Assembly: GCF_003097315.1 (NCBI RefSeq)
Contig: NZ_QDDL01000003.1
Coordinates: 186,001 to 250,000, forward strand
Length of the DNA stretch: 64,000 bases
Source: Pelagibaculum spongiae
GTDB taxonomy: Bacteria > Pseudomonadota > Gammaproteobacteria > Enterobacterales > Pelagibaculaceae
Direction of reading: 5' to 3'
Shown piece after piece: positions 8,367 to 17,685 of the stretch. The position numbers and the translations under genes are program-made. How positions within the stretch are numbered: position 1 is the stretch's first letter; every line of letters begins with the position of its first letter. The notes under the pieces are model-generated. The model had not been told where the DNA came from, ran no database searches, and saw only the letters and a list, made by a program, of their open reading frames with translations.

Positions 8367-8522
8367 TAACTAAAGTTCGTAGCATTTAATAAAATTTCAC
8401 ATGCATAAAATACACTTTTTTATGGACTCAAAAAAAACTACCGCGAGCAGTTATTAATAAGCTGGATAGATATTAATCGTTGCGCAAGCATTCGCAGAAG
8501 ACGACACCTTACTTCAAATAAT

Positions 8523-8647
8523 TGTTGGGTGCGCTTTAAGGCTTGCTCAACTTACTTTTAATTCGTCATGAGCGCCACTTACCAACGAAATATCACGCTT
8601 CGCCGAGGCCCAGGAATGACCTACGAAAAGATGCAGAAAAATTATTT
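8523..8647. repeat. composite dispersed repeat, inverted copy of 29711-29875
   Basis: Bases 8561-8647 are nearly the reverse complement of 29711-29808 (shared pieces include CACGCTTCGCCGAGGC and the ATTCGTCATGAGCG end). The neighbouring 8523-8556 block (GTTGGGTGCGC...) corresponds, in the same inverted order, to the TTGGGTAAGCCTGTAGGCGC block at 29850-29875. The two blocks therefore move as one unit. The rest of 8367-8746 holds no gene. Confidence 0.75.
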
Positions 8648-8699
8648 ATTTGCACAGCCATTATTAATTAAATCGCTGCATTTTTTATTTCCAGTCAAT

Positions 8700-8732
8700 A
8701 AAAAACCCCGCTAAAAACAGCAGGGCTTTTTA
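8700..8732 (-). terminator. terminator of the START-domain gene
   Basis: Read leftward, a 9-bp stem (AGCCCTGCT / AGCGGGGTT, with two G-U pairs) is followed by a T-run, 15 nt after the stop of the START-domain gene. Confidence 0.8.
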
Positions 8733-8746
8733 TAAAACAACATTAA

Positions 8747-9496
8747 TTATTGAGCAGTAGTCTCAGTAACAGGCGCTACAATCTCAACAGGTGCTACAAT
8801 CTCAACAGCAGGTGCTACAGGCTTTGCAGCAAGTGCTCCTGGCTCAGTAATATAGTTTATTTGAGCTGTTTGATATTTATCTTTCTTTAAAATCTTTGGC
8901 ATGTTTTTCAGAGTGTTTAATGGCGTTTTAACGACCACTGAGTTAGCTAGCCAGCTGGGCAAGCTGCCACCTGGATCAGCATGCGCTTCATAAGTTACCT
9001 CAACAGCACCAGAGCCCATTGGCTTGTACTGCCAGTAACCTTTCAATGAATTCATACGGACATAATCATCATCCAACGGCATTCTTTCGATCATTTTGCC
9101 GCCGTCCATAGAGATAGTTACCGTCAAGTTCTGTGGATCCTGAGAAGTCACAGAATGAACCACCACATCACGATCGGTCACCGGGAAAGGTGCATCGTTG
9201 ATGGTATAGCTATAACGCTCAGTCGGTGAAACCTGTTCAACCAGTTTCATACCACCACAGTTATGCATCCAATCTTCACAAGCGGTAGTGTCTGCCAACA
9301 AAGCTACCAGAGACGACAGGGAAGAATTAACGGTGGTCACACCTTTAAACGCCTTGAGTGATGAGCCCTCTACAACTTTGGTAAAGACCTTAACGCCACT
9401 CTTTTCCTCGACCAATTCCCAACCTTGAGATTCGGCCAGCGCGACATTTGCCGAAGACATGATGATCAATCCGGCCAGTGCTGCTTTTAATTTCAT
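8747..9496 (-). CDS. periplasmic START-domain protein
   Basis: The 249-residue protein has a Sec signal peptide (MKLKAALAGLIIMSSANVALA). A START/SRPBCC lipid-binding domain follows over about residues 25-205. Its features are WELVEEKSGVKVF, the mid-domain DAPFPVTDRD and a C-terminal helix after WLANSVVV. Such proteins bind hydrophobic ligands in a helix-grip pocket; the ligand is unknown. The last 25 residues are a low-complexity tail of Ala-Pro-Val-Glu-Ile units made by short DNA repeats (8760-8825). The ATG has a good ribosome site (AAGGAG, 6 nt). The gene is monocistronic. Confidence 0.85.
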   Translation of the reverse strand: MKLKAALAGLIIMSSANVALAESQGWELVEEKSGVKVFTKVVEGSSLKAFKGVTTVNSSLSSLVALLADTTACEDWMHNCGGMKLVEQVSPTERYSYTINDAPFPVTDRDVVVHSVTSQDPQNLTVTISMDGGKMIERMPLDDDYVRMNSLKGYWQYKPMGSGAVEVTYEAHADPGGSLPSWLANSVVVKTPLNTLKNMPKILKKDKYQTAQINYITEPGALAAKPVAPAVEIVAPVEIVAPVTETTAQ

Positions 9497-9646
9497 GGAT
9501 GCTCCTTGTTATATCACTCAGCCGCAGGCGACATGAGAGGTTTGTTATTATTTCCCTAAACTTGCGCCCGCATTTTTTACATCTGCGAAGTAAGCAAGTC
9601 GTAACTGTTCCGAGCTGAAACAAGCATATCCCAGCCAGCCCATAAG

Positions 9647-9671
9647 AAAAACCGACATATCTGATGTCGGC
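9647..9671 (-). terminator. terminator of the yaaA operon
   Basis: Read leftward, the stem CCGACAT / ATGTCGG with a 5-nt loop is followed by TTTTTC, about 30 nt after the yaaA stop. Confidence 0.85.
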
Positions 9672-9701
9672 TGAGTGAAAAGTTTCTTACAGTAACGTTA
9701 T

Positions 9702-10487
9702 TTAGCCGGTTTGTTCATCTCGCAGGAATACCAAGGTATCGCCAGCAGATTGTTCCGGACAAAAGTAGTAGCCAGCTTCGACAAACTGTTCTAGCTGAGA
9801 CACGGTTTCAATTTGATTACGTAAAATCCACGAGGTCATCAAACCACGGGCTTTTTTGGCATGAAAGCTAATGATTTTATAAATACCATTTTTCTGGTCT
9901 TTAAATATCGGCGTGACCACCCTAGCCTGCAGGTTTGGCCGTGCAATTGATTTGAAATATTCATTAGATGCCAAGTTAACCAGCACCCCATCGCCAACTT
10001 CACTATTGATTGAGTCAACCAAATGGCTGCCCCAAAAGGCATATAAATCTTTGCCGCGGTTACTCACTAATTTGGTGCCCATTTCTAACCGGTAAGGCAA
10101 CATCCGATCTAGCGGTTTTAATACCCCGTAAAGCCCAGACAAAATACGCAGTTTTTTCTGGGCTTGCGCTAAGTCTTCGCCGCTCATGGAATCGACATCA
10201 AGCCCGGTATAAACATCACCACGAAAAGCAAAAATACACGGGCGAGTCTTATCGGCCTCAAGTGGCAAACGCCAGTTAATATATCGCTCAAAGTTCAGCT
10301 CAGATAACTTGGCGCTCAACTTCATTAAACCAGATAAATCAGTCGGTGTTTTCTTTCGGAGCAACGTCACCAATTGTTCACTTTGCTGCAGAAACCTTGG
10401 ATCGGTTTGAGCAGGTGCTTGCTCAAGGGCATCACTGAGTGGATTTTTATAATCGAGCGTTTTCGCTGGCGAAATTACAACGTGCAT
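9702..10487 (-). CDS. yaaA: peroxide stress protein YaaA (DUF328)
   Basis: The 261-residue protein is full length for YaaA. It carries family motifs SPAKTLDY (residues 6-13), FRGDVYTGLDVD, LSGLYGVLKPLD and FHAKKARG. In E. coli YaaA is an OxyR-regulated cytoplasmic protein that lowers free iron and protects DNA during peroxide stress. Its fold resembles a DNA-binding and glycosylase-like fold. Its start overlaps the end of the tetR gene by 13 bp, which indicates translational coupling in one operon (permease, tetR, yaaA) read leftward. No OxyR site was identified. Confidence 0.95.
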   Translation of the reverse strand: MHVVISPAKTLDYKNPLSDALEQAPAQTDPRFLQQSEQLVTLLRKKTPTDLSGLMKLSAKLSELNFERYINWRLPLEADKTRPCIFAFRGDVYTGLDVDSMSGEDLAQAQKKLRILSGLYGVLKPLDRMLPYRLEMGTKLVSNRGKDLYAFWGSHLVDSINSEVGDGVLVNLASNEYFKSIARPNLQARVVTPIFKDQKNGIYKIISFHAKKARGLMTSWILRNQIETVSQLEQFVEAGYYFCPEQSAGDTLVFLRDEQTG

Positions 10488-11137
10488 TTAAAATCATCCT
10501 CAGTCCGGCTGACTGGTGCGGTTATTCCGCCAGCCAGGAAATCAAGAAAGCCTGAAAACATGCCTACAGGCGATACGTTTTGCAAGTCTCCCAAAGGAGT
10601 TTCTGATAGCCACTCCATTTCAGACAAGCAGTGGATTACTGTCAATAAGCTCACTAATATTCTGCGGCGTAATACATCTTTAGGAATATCTGGCAGCAAG
10701 TCAGTTAACATTGCATCTAGCTGCTGTAGCATCTCACCCATATATTGATTCACTAATCGCCTGGCTTCAGGCTGACCATCTAAGTGAATCCGCGCCAACA
10801 AACGAATTAAGTCTTTACCTTGAGGATCCTGATAATAAATGGTCAACAAAGGCGATAGAGTAGTTCGCAGCAAATCGCGCAATTGAGGTTCTGGCTGTGA
10901 TAAGTACCACTGCAGGGCATCATCCTTCAATGGCCGCAATCGCTCCAGAAAATATTGCAAGATCGCTTCAAGAATTCCCACTCGACTGCCGAAATGATAA
11001 TGCACCGCCGAGGCATTCTTTGCCCCAGCCATTGAATTAATGGTGCGCATTGAAACACCATCAATCCCTTGCTCGGCAAATAAATTCAATGCTGCCAAGA
11101 GTAATTTTTGCCGAGTATCTGCCTTGTCTTCATTCAT
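10475..11137 (-). CDS. TetR/AcrR family transcriptional regulator
   Basis: The 220-residue protein has a helix-turn-helix at about residues 10-55 (TRQKLLLAALNLFAEQGIDG ... ASAVHYHFGSRVGIL), the classical TetR layout, and a helical ligand-binding half. It should act as a repressor, probably of its own operon. It sits between the AI-2E family permease (26-nt gap) and yaaA (13-bp overlap). The ligand cannot be inferred. Confidence 0.93.
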   Translation of the reverse strand: MNEDKADTRQKLLLAALNLFAEQGIDGVSMRTINSMAGAKNASAVHYHFGSRVGILEAILQYFLERLRPLKDDALQWYLSQPEPQLRDLLRTTLSPLLTIYYQDPQGKDLIRLLARIHLDGQPEARRLVNQYMGEMLQQLDAMLTDLLPDIPKDVLRRRILVSLLTVIHCLSEMEWLSETPLGDLQNVSPVGMFSGFLDFLAGGITAPVSRTEDDFKCTL

Positions 11138-11163
11138 GTTTTTTTTTCGCCAATCCGTCAGCG

Positions 11164-12330
11164 TTAATCTGAAGGGTTATTTTCATCCGGAGATTGATTA
11201 GATAAAGGCTTGTCTTCAAACGAAGCGTCTTCGTTGGTCGATCCATTGTGCTGGGCTAACACCATCGATAGCTCTTTACCCTCAACTTGCAGCTCTTCAT
11301 CCGGGTCACCGCCAAGCATAATCGCCATCCACAGCGTTTGCGGGTTACTTTCCAAGGCAATTTTAACAATCATGGTAAGTGGTACCGATAACAACATGCC
11401 CACCGGACCTAATACCCAACCCCAGAAAACCAAAGACAGAAACACAATTAATGTCGATAAGCCAAGGCCTCGGCCCATCCAGCGTGGTTCTACCACATTA
11501 CCCATTACAAGGTTAACCAGCACATAACCGAAAGCAGCAAATAGCGCTTCACTGCCACCCAGTTGAATAAATGCCAATAACACTGCAGGCACCGCCGCAA
11601 TGATCGAGCCGATATTAGGAACGAAATTCAATAATGCTGCCAGCAAGCCCCACAATATGGCGTGATCAACACCAATAAACATCAACCAGCCGGTAATAAA
11701 CACCCCTGTCATTAAACTGACAATTCCCTTAATCGCCAAATAGCGATTAACACCGGTAGTAAAACGATCAAAACCATCCAACGTGGTATGGGCATTCTCT
11801 AAAGCAAAGTGAATTTTTTTAGGCAAGCTAGAAGCTTCAAACAAAATAAAAATCACTGTTAGCAGAATCAGAAAAGCATTGGTAAATACACCACCAAGAC
11901 CAGTCAAGACTTGAGCGACCAAATCCATAATGCCTGAAGGATCAATTTGATCTTTTACCTGATCCAACCCGGGAGGATCGATACCGTACTTTTCCAACAG
12001 GTCAATAATGCCCGATGCTTCATCCTGAATTCGCTGCTGATAGAAGGGTAATTTCTTATAAAAAACAGTCAAATTACCCGCGACTACAGCAACCAGACCA
12101 CCACCGACCACCACGACCCCGGCCAACAAGCCAGTCACAGCAATGGCAGAAGGCACCCCTCTACGTTGCATCCAAAACAAACAAGGTGCGCTCATCACGG
12201 CAATAAAAACTGAGAGTAAAAAAGTCACCAATACCGGTGCCGCCGCCTTCATTCCGGCGACTACCACTACAAAACATGCAGCAGGCAATAGCACTCTGGT
12301 TAACCCTTGAAAATGTACCGGCTGACCCAC
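11164..12330 (-). CDS. AI-2E family transporter (PerM/YdiK-like)
   Basis: The 388-residue inner-membrane protein has about seven to eight hydrophobic segments: pairs near residues 10-60, one near 65-90, and the rest between 150 and 335. The signature NFVPNIGSIIAAVPAVLLAF is near residues 238-257. The family includes TqsA and PerM; true AI-2 export is shown only for some members, so the substrate is open. The C-terminal 50 residues are acidic and cytoplasmic. It is the first gene of the operon with tetR and yaaA. Confidence 0.9.
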   Translation of the reverse strand: MGQPVHFQGLTRVLLPAACFVVVVAGMKAAAPVLVTFLLSVFIAVMSAPCLFWMQRRGVPSAIAVTGLLAGVVVVGGGLVAVVAGNLTVFYKKLPFYQQRIQDEASGIIDLLEKYGIDPPGLDQVKDQIDPSGIMDLVAQVLTGLGGVFTNAFLILLTVIFILFEASSLPKKIHFALENAHTTLDGFDRFTTGVNRYLAIKGIVSLMTGVFITGWLMFIGVDHAILWGLLAALLNFVPNIGSIIAAVPAVLLAFIQLGGSEALFAAFGYVLVNLVMGNVVEPRWMGRGLGLSTLIVFLSLVFWGWVLGPVGMLLSVPLTMIVKIALESNPQTLWMAIMLGGDPDEELQVEGKELSMVLAQHNGSTNEDASFEDKPLSNQSPDENNPSD

Positions 12331-12539
12331 CTTGGTCTCTCCTGGAAAAAATCTCTGGCGAAAGCGTCACAAAAAAGCCGGGCAAAGGCAAGTAACAGCT
12401 GCAATCAATACCTCACTATCAGGAATTCAGGTACTTAGGTTCGCTATGAACTTGTGACTAAAGACGTTTCTAATCCCGACCAAACCCTGCATATTGAAGT
12501 GGCTTGAGTATAAATACAGCTACCGCAAGAGGATTCAAT

Positions 12540-12914
12540 ATGCGGCAAGAACGCTATTTTTAAATCGGCAAGTACCACCTTTGGTTTGGCTACCAAGACC
12601 AAGATACCAACTTGCTGCGGATTGATGGCATTGAGCCGATCAAAAACTATCGGTTAAGGCCTGAAGGTCTCACGGTCACTAGCACAGCCCACAGTCAAAC
12701 ATTACAACTGCAGCTCAACCGGTTCCATCGAATTAAAATTGAAGAGACCTGCGACAATAACTTTCACTTCAGCAAAATAACCAGCTACTGGCTTGCCATT
12801 CCCCTCTTTTGGATAGCCGGACAAGAAAAAGCACATAAAGGCGTAAGTCTGATTGAGACGATTTGCCACCTTAACAAACTCCGCCTCGAACCAGAGTTAA
12901 ATCATAATGCTTAA
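12540..12914 (+). pseudogene. unknown small gene with in-frame ochre codon near the start
   Basis: An ATG at 12540 follows a good ribosome site (AGAGGA, 6 nt). It reads MRQERYF and then TAA at 12561-12563. In the same frame the protein continues for 116 codons: GKYHLWFGYQDQDTN..., then LLRIDGIEPIKNYRLRPEGL..., to TAA 12912-12914. The downstream part has normal residue composition and one hydrophobic stretch (YWLAIPLFWIAG). No good start is seen just after the stop; the first ATG is at 12624 at the earliest. I do not recognise the family. A recent nonsense mutation or a sequence error in the T-rich tract 12556-12561 are the likely explanations. Confidence 0.5.
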
Positions 12915-13018
12915 CCTTCAAGGTAATTTACGATTCTCGATTTGAAATATTTGCCTTTATTACACACAACCGGTGTAATAGAAAAATCTGTACCATAAAT
13001 AAAAATAACGAGCAGTAG

Positions 13019-13474
13019 ATGAAACTCTCCCCTAAAACCCTCAAGCGCTTGCTCAATTTTTACCCGCCCTATATTGGCGCAGGTATAAAAATTGAGCATA
13101 TCTCGAATGACTGGTCGGAACTTCAGGTCTCAATGAGCCTACGCTGGTATAACCGAAACGCCGTTGGAACGCATTTTGGCGGTAGTCTTTACTCGATGGT
13201 TGATCCCCACGTCATGCTATTGTTAATGCAGCTGTTGGGGAAAAAGTACTTTGTTTGGGACAAATCAGCTCATATCGATTTTATTAAGCCTGGCAAAGGT
13301 AAAGTCACTGCAATCATTAAAATTTCTGCTGCAGACCTTGAAGACATTAAACAAAAAACCGAAAACGGCGAAAAGTATTTACCTGAATTTAAAGTGGAAG
13401 TTCGAGATCAGGAAAATAATCTGGTCGCGCTGGCTACAAAAACACTTTATATAAAGAAAAAGCCAACTGACTAG
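13019..13474 (+). CDS. DUF4442 hot-dog fold, thioesterase-like protein
   Basis: The 151-residue protein matches DUF4442, the YiiD C-terminal-like hot-dog family related to PaaI thioesterases. The motif NAVGTHFGGSLYSMVDPHVM (residues 43-62) is the usual catalytic helix region with the Asn/His and Gly-Gly turn. Such proteins hydrolyse acyl-CoA or related thioesters. It stands alone between an interrupted gene and a terminator. ATG at 13019 was chosen. A short ribosome site (GAGCAG) precedes it. Confidence 0.85.
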   Translation: MKLSPKTLKRLLNFYPPYIGAGIKIEHISNDWSELQVSMSLRWYNRNAVGTHFGGSLYSMVDPHVMLLLMQLLGKKYFVWDKSAHIDFIKPGKGKVTAIIKISAADLEDIKQKTENGEKYLPEFKVEVRDQENNLVALATKTLYIKKKPTD

Positions 13475-13538
13475 CCTTTCCATACTTAAAATACTGTGTT
13501 GATTTATATCTACCCAATTTTTACCACAGTAATTGGCA

Positions 13539-13567
13539 GTAAGGATTCTTCATCAGTGAATCCTTAC
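13539..13567 (+). terminator. terminator after the DUF4442 gene
   Basis: A 10-bp perfect stem (GTAAGGATTC / GAATCCTTAC) with a 9-nt loop is followed by a T-rich tract. Confidence 0.75.
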
Positions 13568-13828
13568 TTCTATTTATAAAATACTCTTTATCACGAAAAC
13601 CATTTAACAACATTTCTACCCCACTCTCCTTTCGCTACAACCAAAAGCCACACAACCAATTGTTTAGGAAAACAAAAACAGATTACAGATTCCATTTATT
13701 GATCGAAATCAATACAGGTTGTCGGGCATTTTTATCTGTTTATCTTTGCAACAAACAGCAAGTTGAACCAAAGCTGCTTTGTGTCACTCTGACAGAACAA
13801 GTAATTTATGAATATGAGAATTTAATTT

Positions 13829-14287
13829 ATGCCTCCATTAATAAAACACCGTCAATACTGGCAAGCAGAGGTTGATGGCTTGGCAATAACAACTGGCCTT
13901 CACTCAATTTTAATCATGGAATCACTACCAGATACCATGAAGGTTATTGTTGCCAATAGCGCTCAGTCAATTTATTCTCAAGACGACCAAGGCTCCAAGA
14001 GCGCTCAAGAAGGCTGCCATAACCTCTACTGTGAGCGAGTCGTTAATACCGGAACGCCTTTGTTTGTTGCTGATACATCAGTAGATAAAGAATGGCAAGG
14101 CAATGAAGATCTAGTGAAATTTGGCCTAGGTACTTACTACGGTGTTCCGCTTCGTCAAGAAGGGAAAGTCGTCGGTACGGTGTGTGCACTGCACCCTGAG
14201 AGTTTTGACTTCGAAGCCGGCAGTACCAGCGCTAAAGATCGTATTCTGGCGCTACAGGCTAAAATTGAAAGCGATTTAGCCCATTAA
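13829..14287 (+). CDS. GAF domain protein
   Basis: The 152-residue protein is a single GAF-like domain, with the typical CERVVNTGTPLFVADT strand and the YYGVPLRQEGKVVGTVCALH strand pair near the end. Such stand-alone GAF proteins sense small ligands or redox signals. Cys residues at CHNLYC (about residues 62-67) could serve this. The start is weakly supported; an ATG at 13829 has no strong ribosome site. It is followed by its own terminator. Confidence 0.8.
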   Translation: MPPLIKHRQYWQAEVDGLAITTGLHSILIMESLPDTMKVIVANSAQSIYSQDDQGSKSAQEGCHNLYCERVVNTGTPLFVADTSVDKEWQGNEDLVKFGLGTYYGVPLRQEGKVVGTVCALHPESFDFEAGSTSAKDRILALQAKIESDLAH

Positions 14288-14332
14288 ATTCGCGCTTTAC
14301 CAAAGCCAAACCACACAGTTGTTACTCATCGC

Positions 14333-14366
14333 AATTAAATGCCGTAATATAAGGCGGCATTTAATT
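14333..14366 (+). terminator. terminator after the GAF gene
   Basis: A 12-bp perfect stem (AATTAAATGCCG / CGGCATTTAATT) with a 10-nt loop is followed by TTGATTCTTT, 45 nt after the stop. The rest of 14367-14633 shows no gene and should hold the promoter of the next gene. Confidence 0.8.
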
Positions 14367-14633
14367 GATTCTTTATTACAACAAAATTCCACCATTGCCA
14401 CCCGATTCTTTTTTTTCGTATTGATTAACAGAAACAGACGAATACATCTACGTTACAAGAACCGAACTAGAAACTTGAAAGCCGGAAAATGTCGATAATA
14501 TTTTAAGTCACACCAAATGTAGTTTTTGCATAAAAAACAGCTCTGCGACAGAAAATATTGGTAATGCTTCCCAAGCGCACTTCAGTTCTTTACGATATTC
14601 GCCATGGACGATTAAATAATAAAAGGGTGTGGC

Positions 14634-15545
14634 ATGGGTGAATTTTACGTCGCAAATGAATATTGGTTTTCGGTGTTTCAATTAGTTACTGCAATGGTCG
14701 GCATGGGTGCCACCTTAACGCCGAAAGACTTTAAAGAGTTGTTAATAGAACCAAAAGCAGTGTCTAGCGGTACCACTATTCAATTATTTGTGGTTCCTTT
14801 GTTGGCCTTTGTTTTTATCTGGGGTTTTGGTATCGCAGGCGGTATCGCGATTGGTATTGCTCTGATAGCGGCAGTGCCCGGCGGCTCGACTTCGAATATC
14901 TTCACTCACTTTGCCCGAGGCAATATTGCACTTTCAATTGCTATCACGGCGGTCACGACCCTAGCCTGTTTGATCACCACCCCGCTCATTCTAGAATTTT
15001 TGATCAGCCATGATATGCCTGCTGATTTTATTATGCCCAGAGCGCAAATAATGAAGGAGATAGCTTTAACGCTACTACTGCCATTAGCACTCGGTATGTT
15101 GTATTTACGCGTGCTACCTAACTCAGCAAAAGCCTTATCCAAATGGTCTGTGCGTATTTCACTGTTCGGTTTATTAATGATTGTGGTTGGCGCTTCGGCC
15201 TCTGGTCGATTAGATTTAGAAGCTTTTGGCTTCACTAATGTTGGTTTAATTGTGGTGTTTATTTTAAGCATGGCATTGGTCAGCTGGTTGATTTCCTGGG
15301 GTCTACTGAAATTATCACATGGTGACGCTATCGCGGTGGATATGGAAGTCGTGGTGCGCAACATTAACCTCGGATTTATGCTCAAGGCTTTATTGTTTCC
15401 GGCAGTGCTTGGGAAAACCGATCCAATTGGGGATATGGTGTTGTTAACCTTACTGCTCTACGGTGGTTTACAGATTTTTGCAGCCGCCGGTTTGATTGGT
15501 TTAAGGCGATATACCGGCAAGAAAATAAGTCGGCAGGTTGCTTAA
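14634..15545 (+). CDS. bile acid:sodium symporter family (BASS) transporter
   Basis: The 303-residue protein has about nine to ten membrane segments. It carries the SBF family motif AAVPGGSTSNIFTHFARGN (around residues 82-100) and the second crossover motif with EVVVRNINLGF (around residues 237-247). Bacterial members move organic acids such as pantoate or bile-acid-like anions with sodium. The substrate is unknown. It is single, with a terminator shared with the convergent M23 gene. Confidence 0.9.
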   Translation: MGEFYVANEYWFSVFQLVTAMVGMGATLTPKDFKELLIEPKAVSSGTTIQLFVVPLLAFVFIWGFGIAGGIAIGIALIAAVPGGSTSNIFTHFARGNIALSIAITAVTTLACLITTPLILEFLISHDMPADFIMPRAQIMKEIALTLLLPLALGMLYLRVLPNSAKALSKWSVRISLFGLLMIVVGASASGRLDLEAFGFTNVGLIVVFILSMALVSWLISWGLLKLSHGDAIAVDMEVVVRNINLGFMLKALLFPAVLGKTDPIGDMVLLTLLLYGGLQIFAAAGLIGLRRYTGKKISRQVA

Positions 15546-15592
15546 CGCTATCGTCTGATTATTTGCGATATGCCAACGAGAAAACTTCAGAA

Positions 15593-15613
15593 AAATAGTC
15601 GACTATTTTTTTA
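15593..15613. terminator. bidirectional terminator between BASS and M23 genes
   Basis: The palindrome AAAAATAGTCGACTATTTTT has A-run and T-run flanks, so it can end transcripts from both convergent genes. The TAG stop of the M23 gene lies inside the stem. Confidence 0.8.
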
Positions 15614-16118
15614 GATTAATTAATTTTTTATGTGGACTTAGATAAAACATTTTCTTCCAACCTTGGGTTTCAAAAGTTATCCGCCAAGGCATAGGAAGCA
15701 AGCTCATAATTGAATAGTGTAAATGCGGTGGCTTTCCTGCCGCATTTCCACTATCACCTAAAGAACCAATTACTTCACCTGGCGACAACCACTGCCCGAC
15801 AAATACCATTTGGCTATTCAAATGTGCGTAATAATGTATTCGCCACTTAGGTCCTAATACATACACTACCTTGCCACCCTTGCTTAAATTTCGAACACTC
15901 ACTACCAGCCCTGCTGTTGCAGCCACCACCGGTTGATCACGCAAACCGAAGATATCGATTCCCTTGTGAACACCAGAACTACCCCAAGGCCCATACCAAA
16001 AGGTTTTATGGTTCCAATCCGCTTTGGTTGCACCTTTAACTGGAATGTTCATTTCTTCTGCAGGAATCAATCCAGTAAGAACAATCAACAACAAGATACC
16101 CGGCAACCAATACTTCAT
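15603..16118 (-). CDS. M23 family metallopeptidase (LytM/NlpD-type)
   Basis: The 171-residue protein has an N-terminal hydrophobic segment (residues 5-20), a signal anchor or signal peptide, then an M23 domain. The zinc ligands are visible: His51 and Asp55 (SGVHKGIDIFG) and the HLH motif His132-Leu-His134. An additional His99 stands in YYAHL. The family cuts peptidoglycan peptide bridges or is a regulator of amidases. The ATG at 16116-16118 was chosen; the frame extends to a TTG at 16283, but that extension is polar and precedes the signal segment. Gene is single. Confidence 0.9.
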   Translation of the reverse strand: MKYWLPGILLLIVLTGLIPAEEMNIPVKGATKADWNHKTFWYGPWGSSGVHKGIDIFGLRDQPVVAATAGLVVSVRNLSKGGKVVYVLGPKWRIHYYAHLNSQMVFVGQWLSPGEVIGSLGDSGNAAGKPPHLHYSIMSLLPMPWRITFETQGWKKMFYLSPHKKLINLKK

Positions 16119-16283
16119 CAGTGATCGATATGGCTCATTAATAGCTGGAAATGAAGCAACAGACACAAACTGTTTTGGCGGATCAACCAAATGTTTTCGG
16201 ATGTTCGACCAGCGCAGTGCGCGCTTGATAGATTGATTTAGTGGTGGTTGAAAGTGCACGTATTCGCTCGACTTTACTATCAA

Positions 16284-16668
16284 AATTTAACAGATTAGCA
16301 ATCAGTCTAGCCAACATTGAAACAAATATTTGAGCCAGCAGACACACTTTAGATCTTAGGGTCACGGAATCTATAAATTATTCGGTTGCACTGAGCAGCC
16401 GTAAGCGCGAACTGCAACTTAATCATGATGCAATTGATTCTAAAGGATTATTTTTAGAGTCATCCATTGGCAATCAACATATTGTCTGCTCGGTATTTGT
16501 GGCAATACCCGACATATTGTTTGCCGGGCATTTGTGAGAACCCCCGAAAGTTGTAGTTCGGCTTTGGCATCCTGCGTCGCTCTACCTTCCACACCCATGT
16601 GGTCGTCACCGTAGGCTCAGTACAACTTACGCAGCATAGAATTAAGTACTCACTTTTCGAGCAAGAAT
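16284..16668. repeat. intergenic DNA with dispersed repeat
   Basis: No gene is supported. Bases 16495-16625 contain a repeated pair of half-related blocks (ATTGTCTGCTCGGTATTTGT and CATATTGTTTGCCGGGCATT). A block at 16558-16612 (CGGCTTTGGCATCCTGCG...) is shared with 6262-6320 and, more distantly, 35100-35150. Confidence 0.5.
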
Positions 16669-17301
16669 TCACACCCAACCATTCAAAGCCATGCTGGTAA
16701 TAAATACCGCATTGACGCCATAAATTGCCCCTAGCCCCATGAACTGCTTCTTACGACTGTCCATATCGTAAATCCAGTAACAAGCGGCAAAGAAAGGCAC
16801 ATAGCCAACTAGGAAGATTAACCAAGGTGCTTTGGCACTCCACCAAGCCCATTCCCAGACCAGCAATCCGGCCTGATTCAACATAATTTCAATAAATACG
16901 CAGCCAATTGAATTCATCACAATAAATAAAATTCGATTATTAATGCCAAATATTTTCAGCTTGGGATCTTTCGGCAACATCATGGTTGCCATTAAACCGG
17001 TTAAGGCAAAGCCAAAGACAATTTCAATATTCCAACCGATTAATAATTGATAGGCCGATGGGCCATGGGTTCCCCAGACAGGTGCAAAACCTGAAAGATG
17101 CATCACTAGGCTATTCCAGGTCTCGTTGAACAAATCCACGCCTAGAAATGCTAAAGCACCTAACACACGAGATAAATTGCCTTTATCCAGTTCCTTGAAC
17201 CATGCATAGCCGACCATGGTTAATAGCGGCACCACATACCATTTCATGGTGGACGGGTCGCGAAGAATTTCCAACGTTTGTAGTGTATTGGCTGAGAGCA
17301 T
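16669..17301 (-). CDS. integral membrane protein of unknown family
   Basis: The 210-residue protein has five to six hydrophobic segments, near residues 22-40, 45-62, 90-108, 125-150, 158-178 and 190-207. It carries many Trp and charged loop residues (WNSLVMHLSGFAPVW, LVWEWAWWSAKAPW). The Glu and Trp residues inside the membrane part could form a binding site. I do not recognise the family. The start ATG at 17299-17301 is preceded by an AT-rich tract without a strong ribosome site (AAAAGCGACC). The gene stands alone. Confidence 0.75.
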   Translation of the reverse strand: MLSANTLQTLEILRDPSTMKWYVVPLLTMVGYAWFKELDKGNLSRVLGALAFLGVDLFNETWNSLVMHLSGFAPVWGTHGPSAYQLLIGWNIEIVFGFALTGLMATMMLPKDPKLKIFGINNRILFIVMNSIGCVFIEIMLNQAGLLVWEWAWWSAKAPWLIFLVGYVPFFAACYWIYDMDSRKKQFMGLGAIYGVNAVFITSMALNGWV

Positions 17302-17685
17302 AGTGGTCGCTTTTTGTTATTATTTTTTATAGTAGTGAGATGGTTTTACCATATTTCTAAAAGAGGTGGTATCACTGCGGGCCATCGTAGAAAACTGCTG
17401 AAAACTCAAGAAAAGATAATTTTAGAACTATCTTTTATTTGATTTGTTTCATCCAGTTACAGCATCTATTAGCGAGAATCGACCTTATTCCATAACCCGA
17501 ATCAAAAGATACAGTTTAGATAGATCGAAATCTTGATAGGCGTCATCCCGCTCGCAGTGACTAACTGCCACCATCGGACTCAGCTTCGGCTTAGCTTTTG
17601 CCCAACCCGAGCATCGAATTCAATATTCAACCAAAACTAGATACCGATAAAACCCATGCTGCCAGAAAGTTAGCTGCAGCAGACA
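17302..17685. other. intergenic region, no gene seen
   Basis: The region holds no open frame worth calling. Around 17535-17610 is a repeat-like piece (GGCGTCATCCCGCTCGCAGTG). It probably contains the promoter of the leftward membrane protein gene. Confidence 0.35.

Noticed and set aside
16119..16283. N-terminal extension of the M23 peptidase
   Set aside because: It begins with TTG and is polar; the signal segment starts at ATG 16116-16118.
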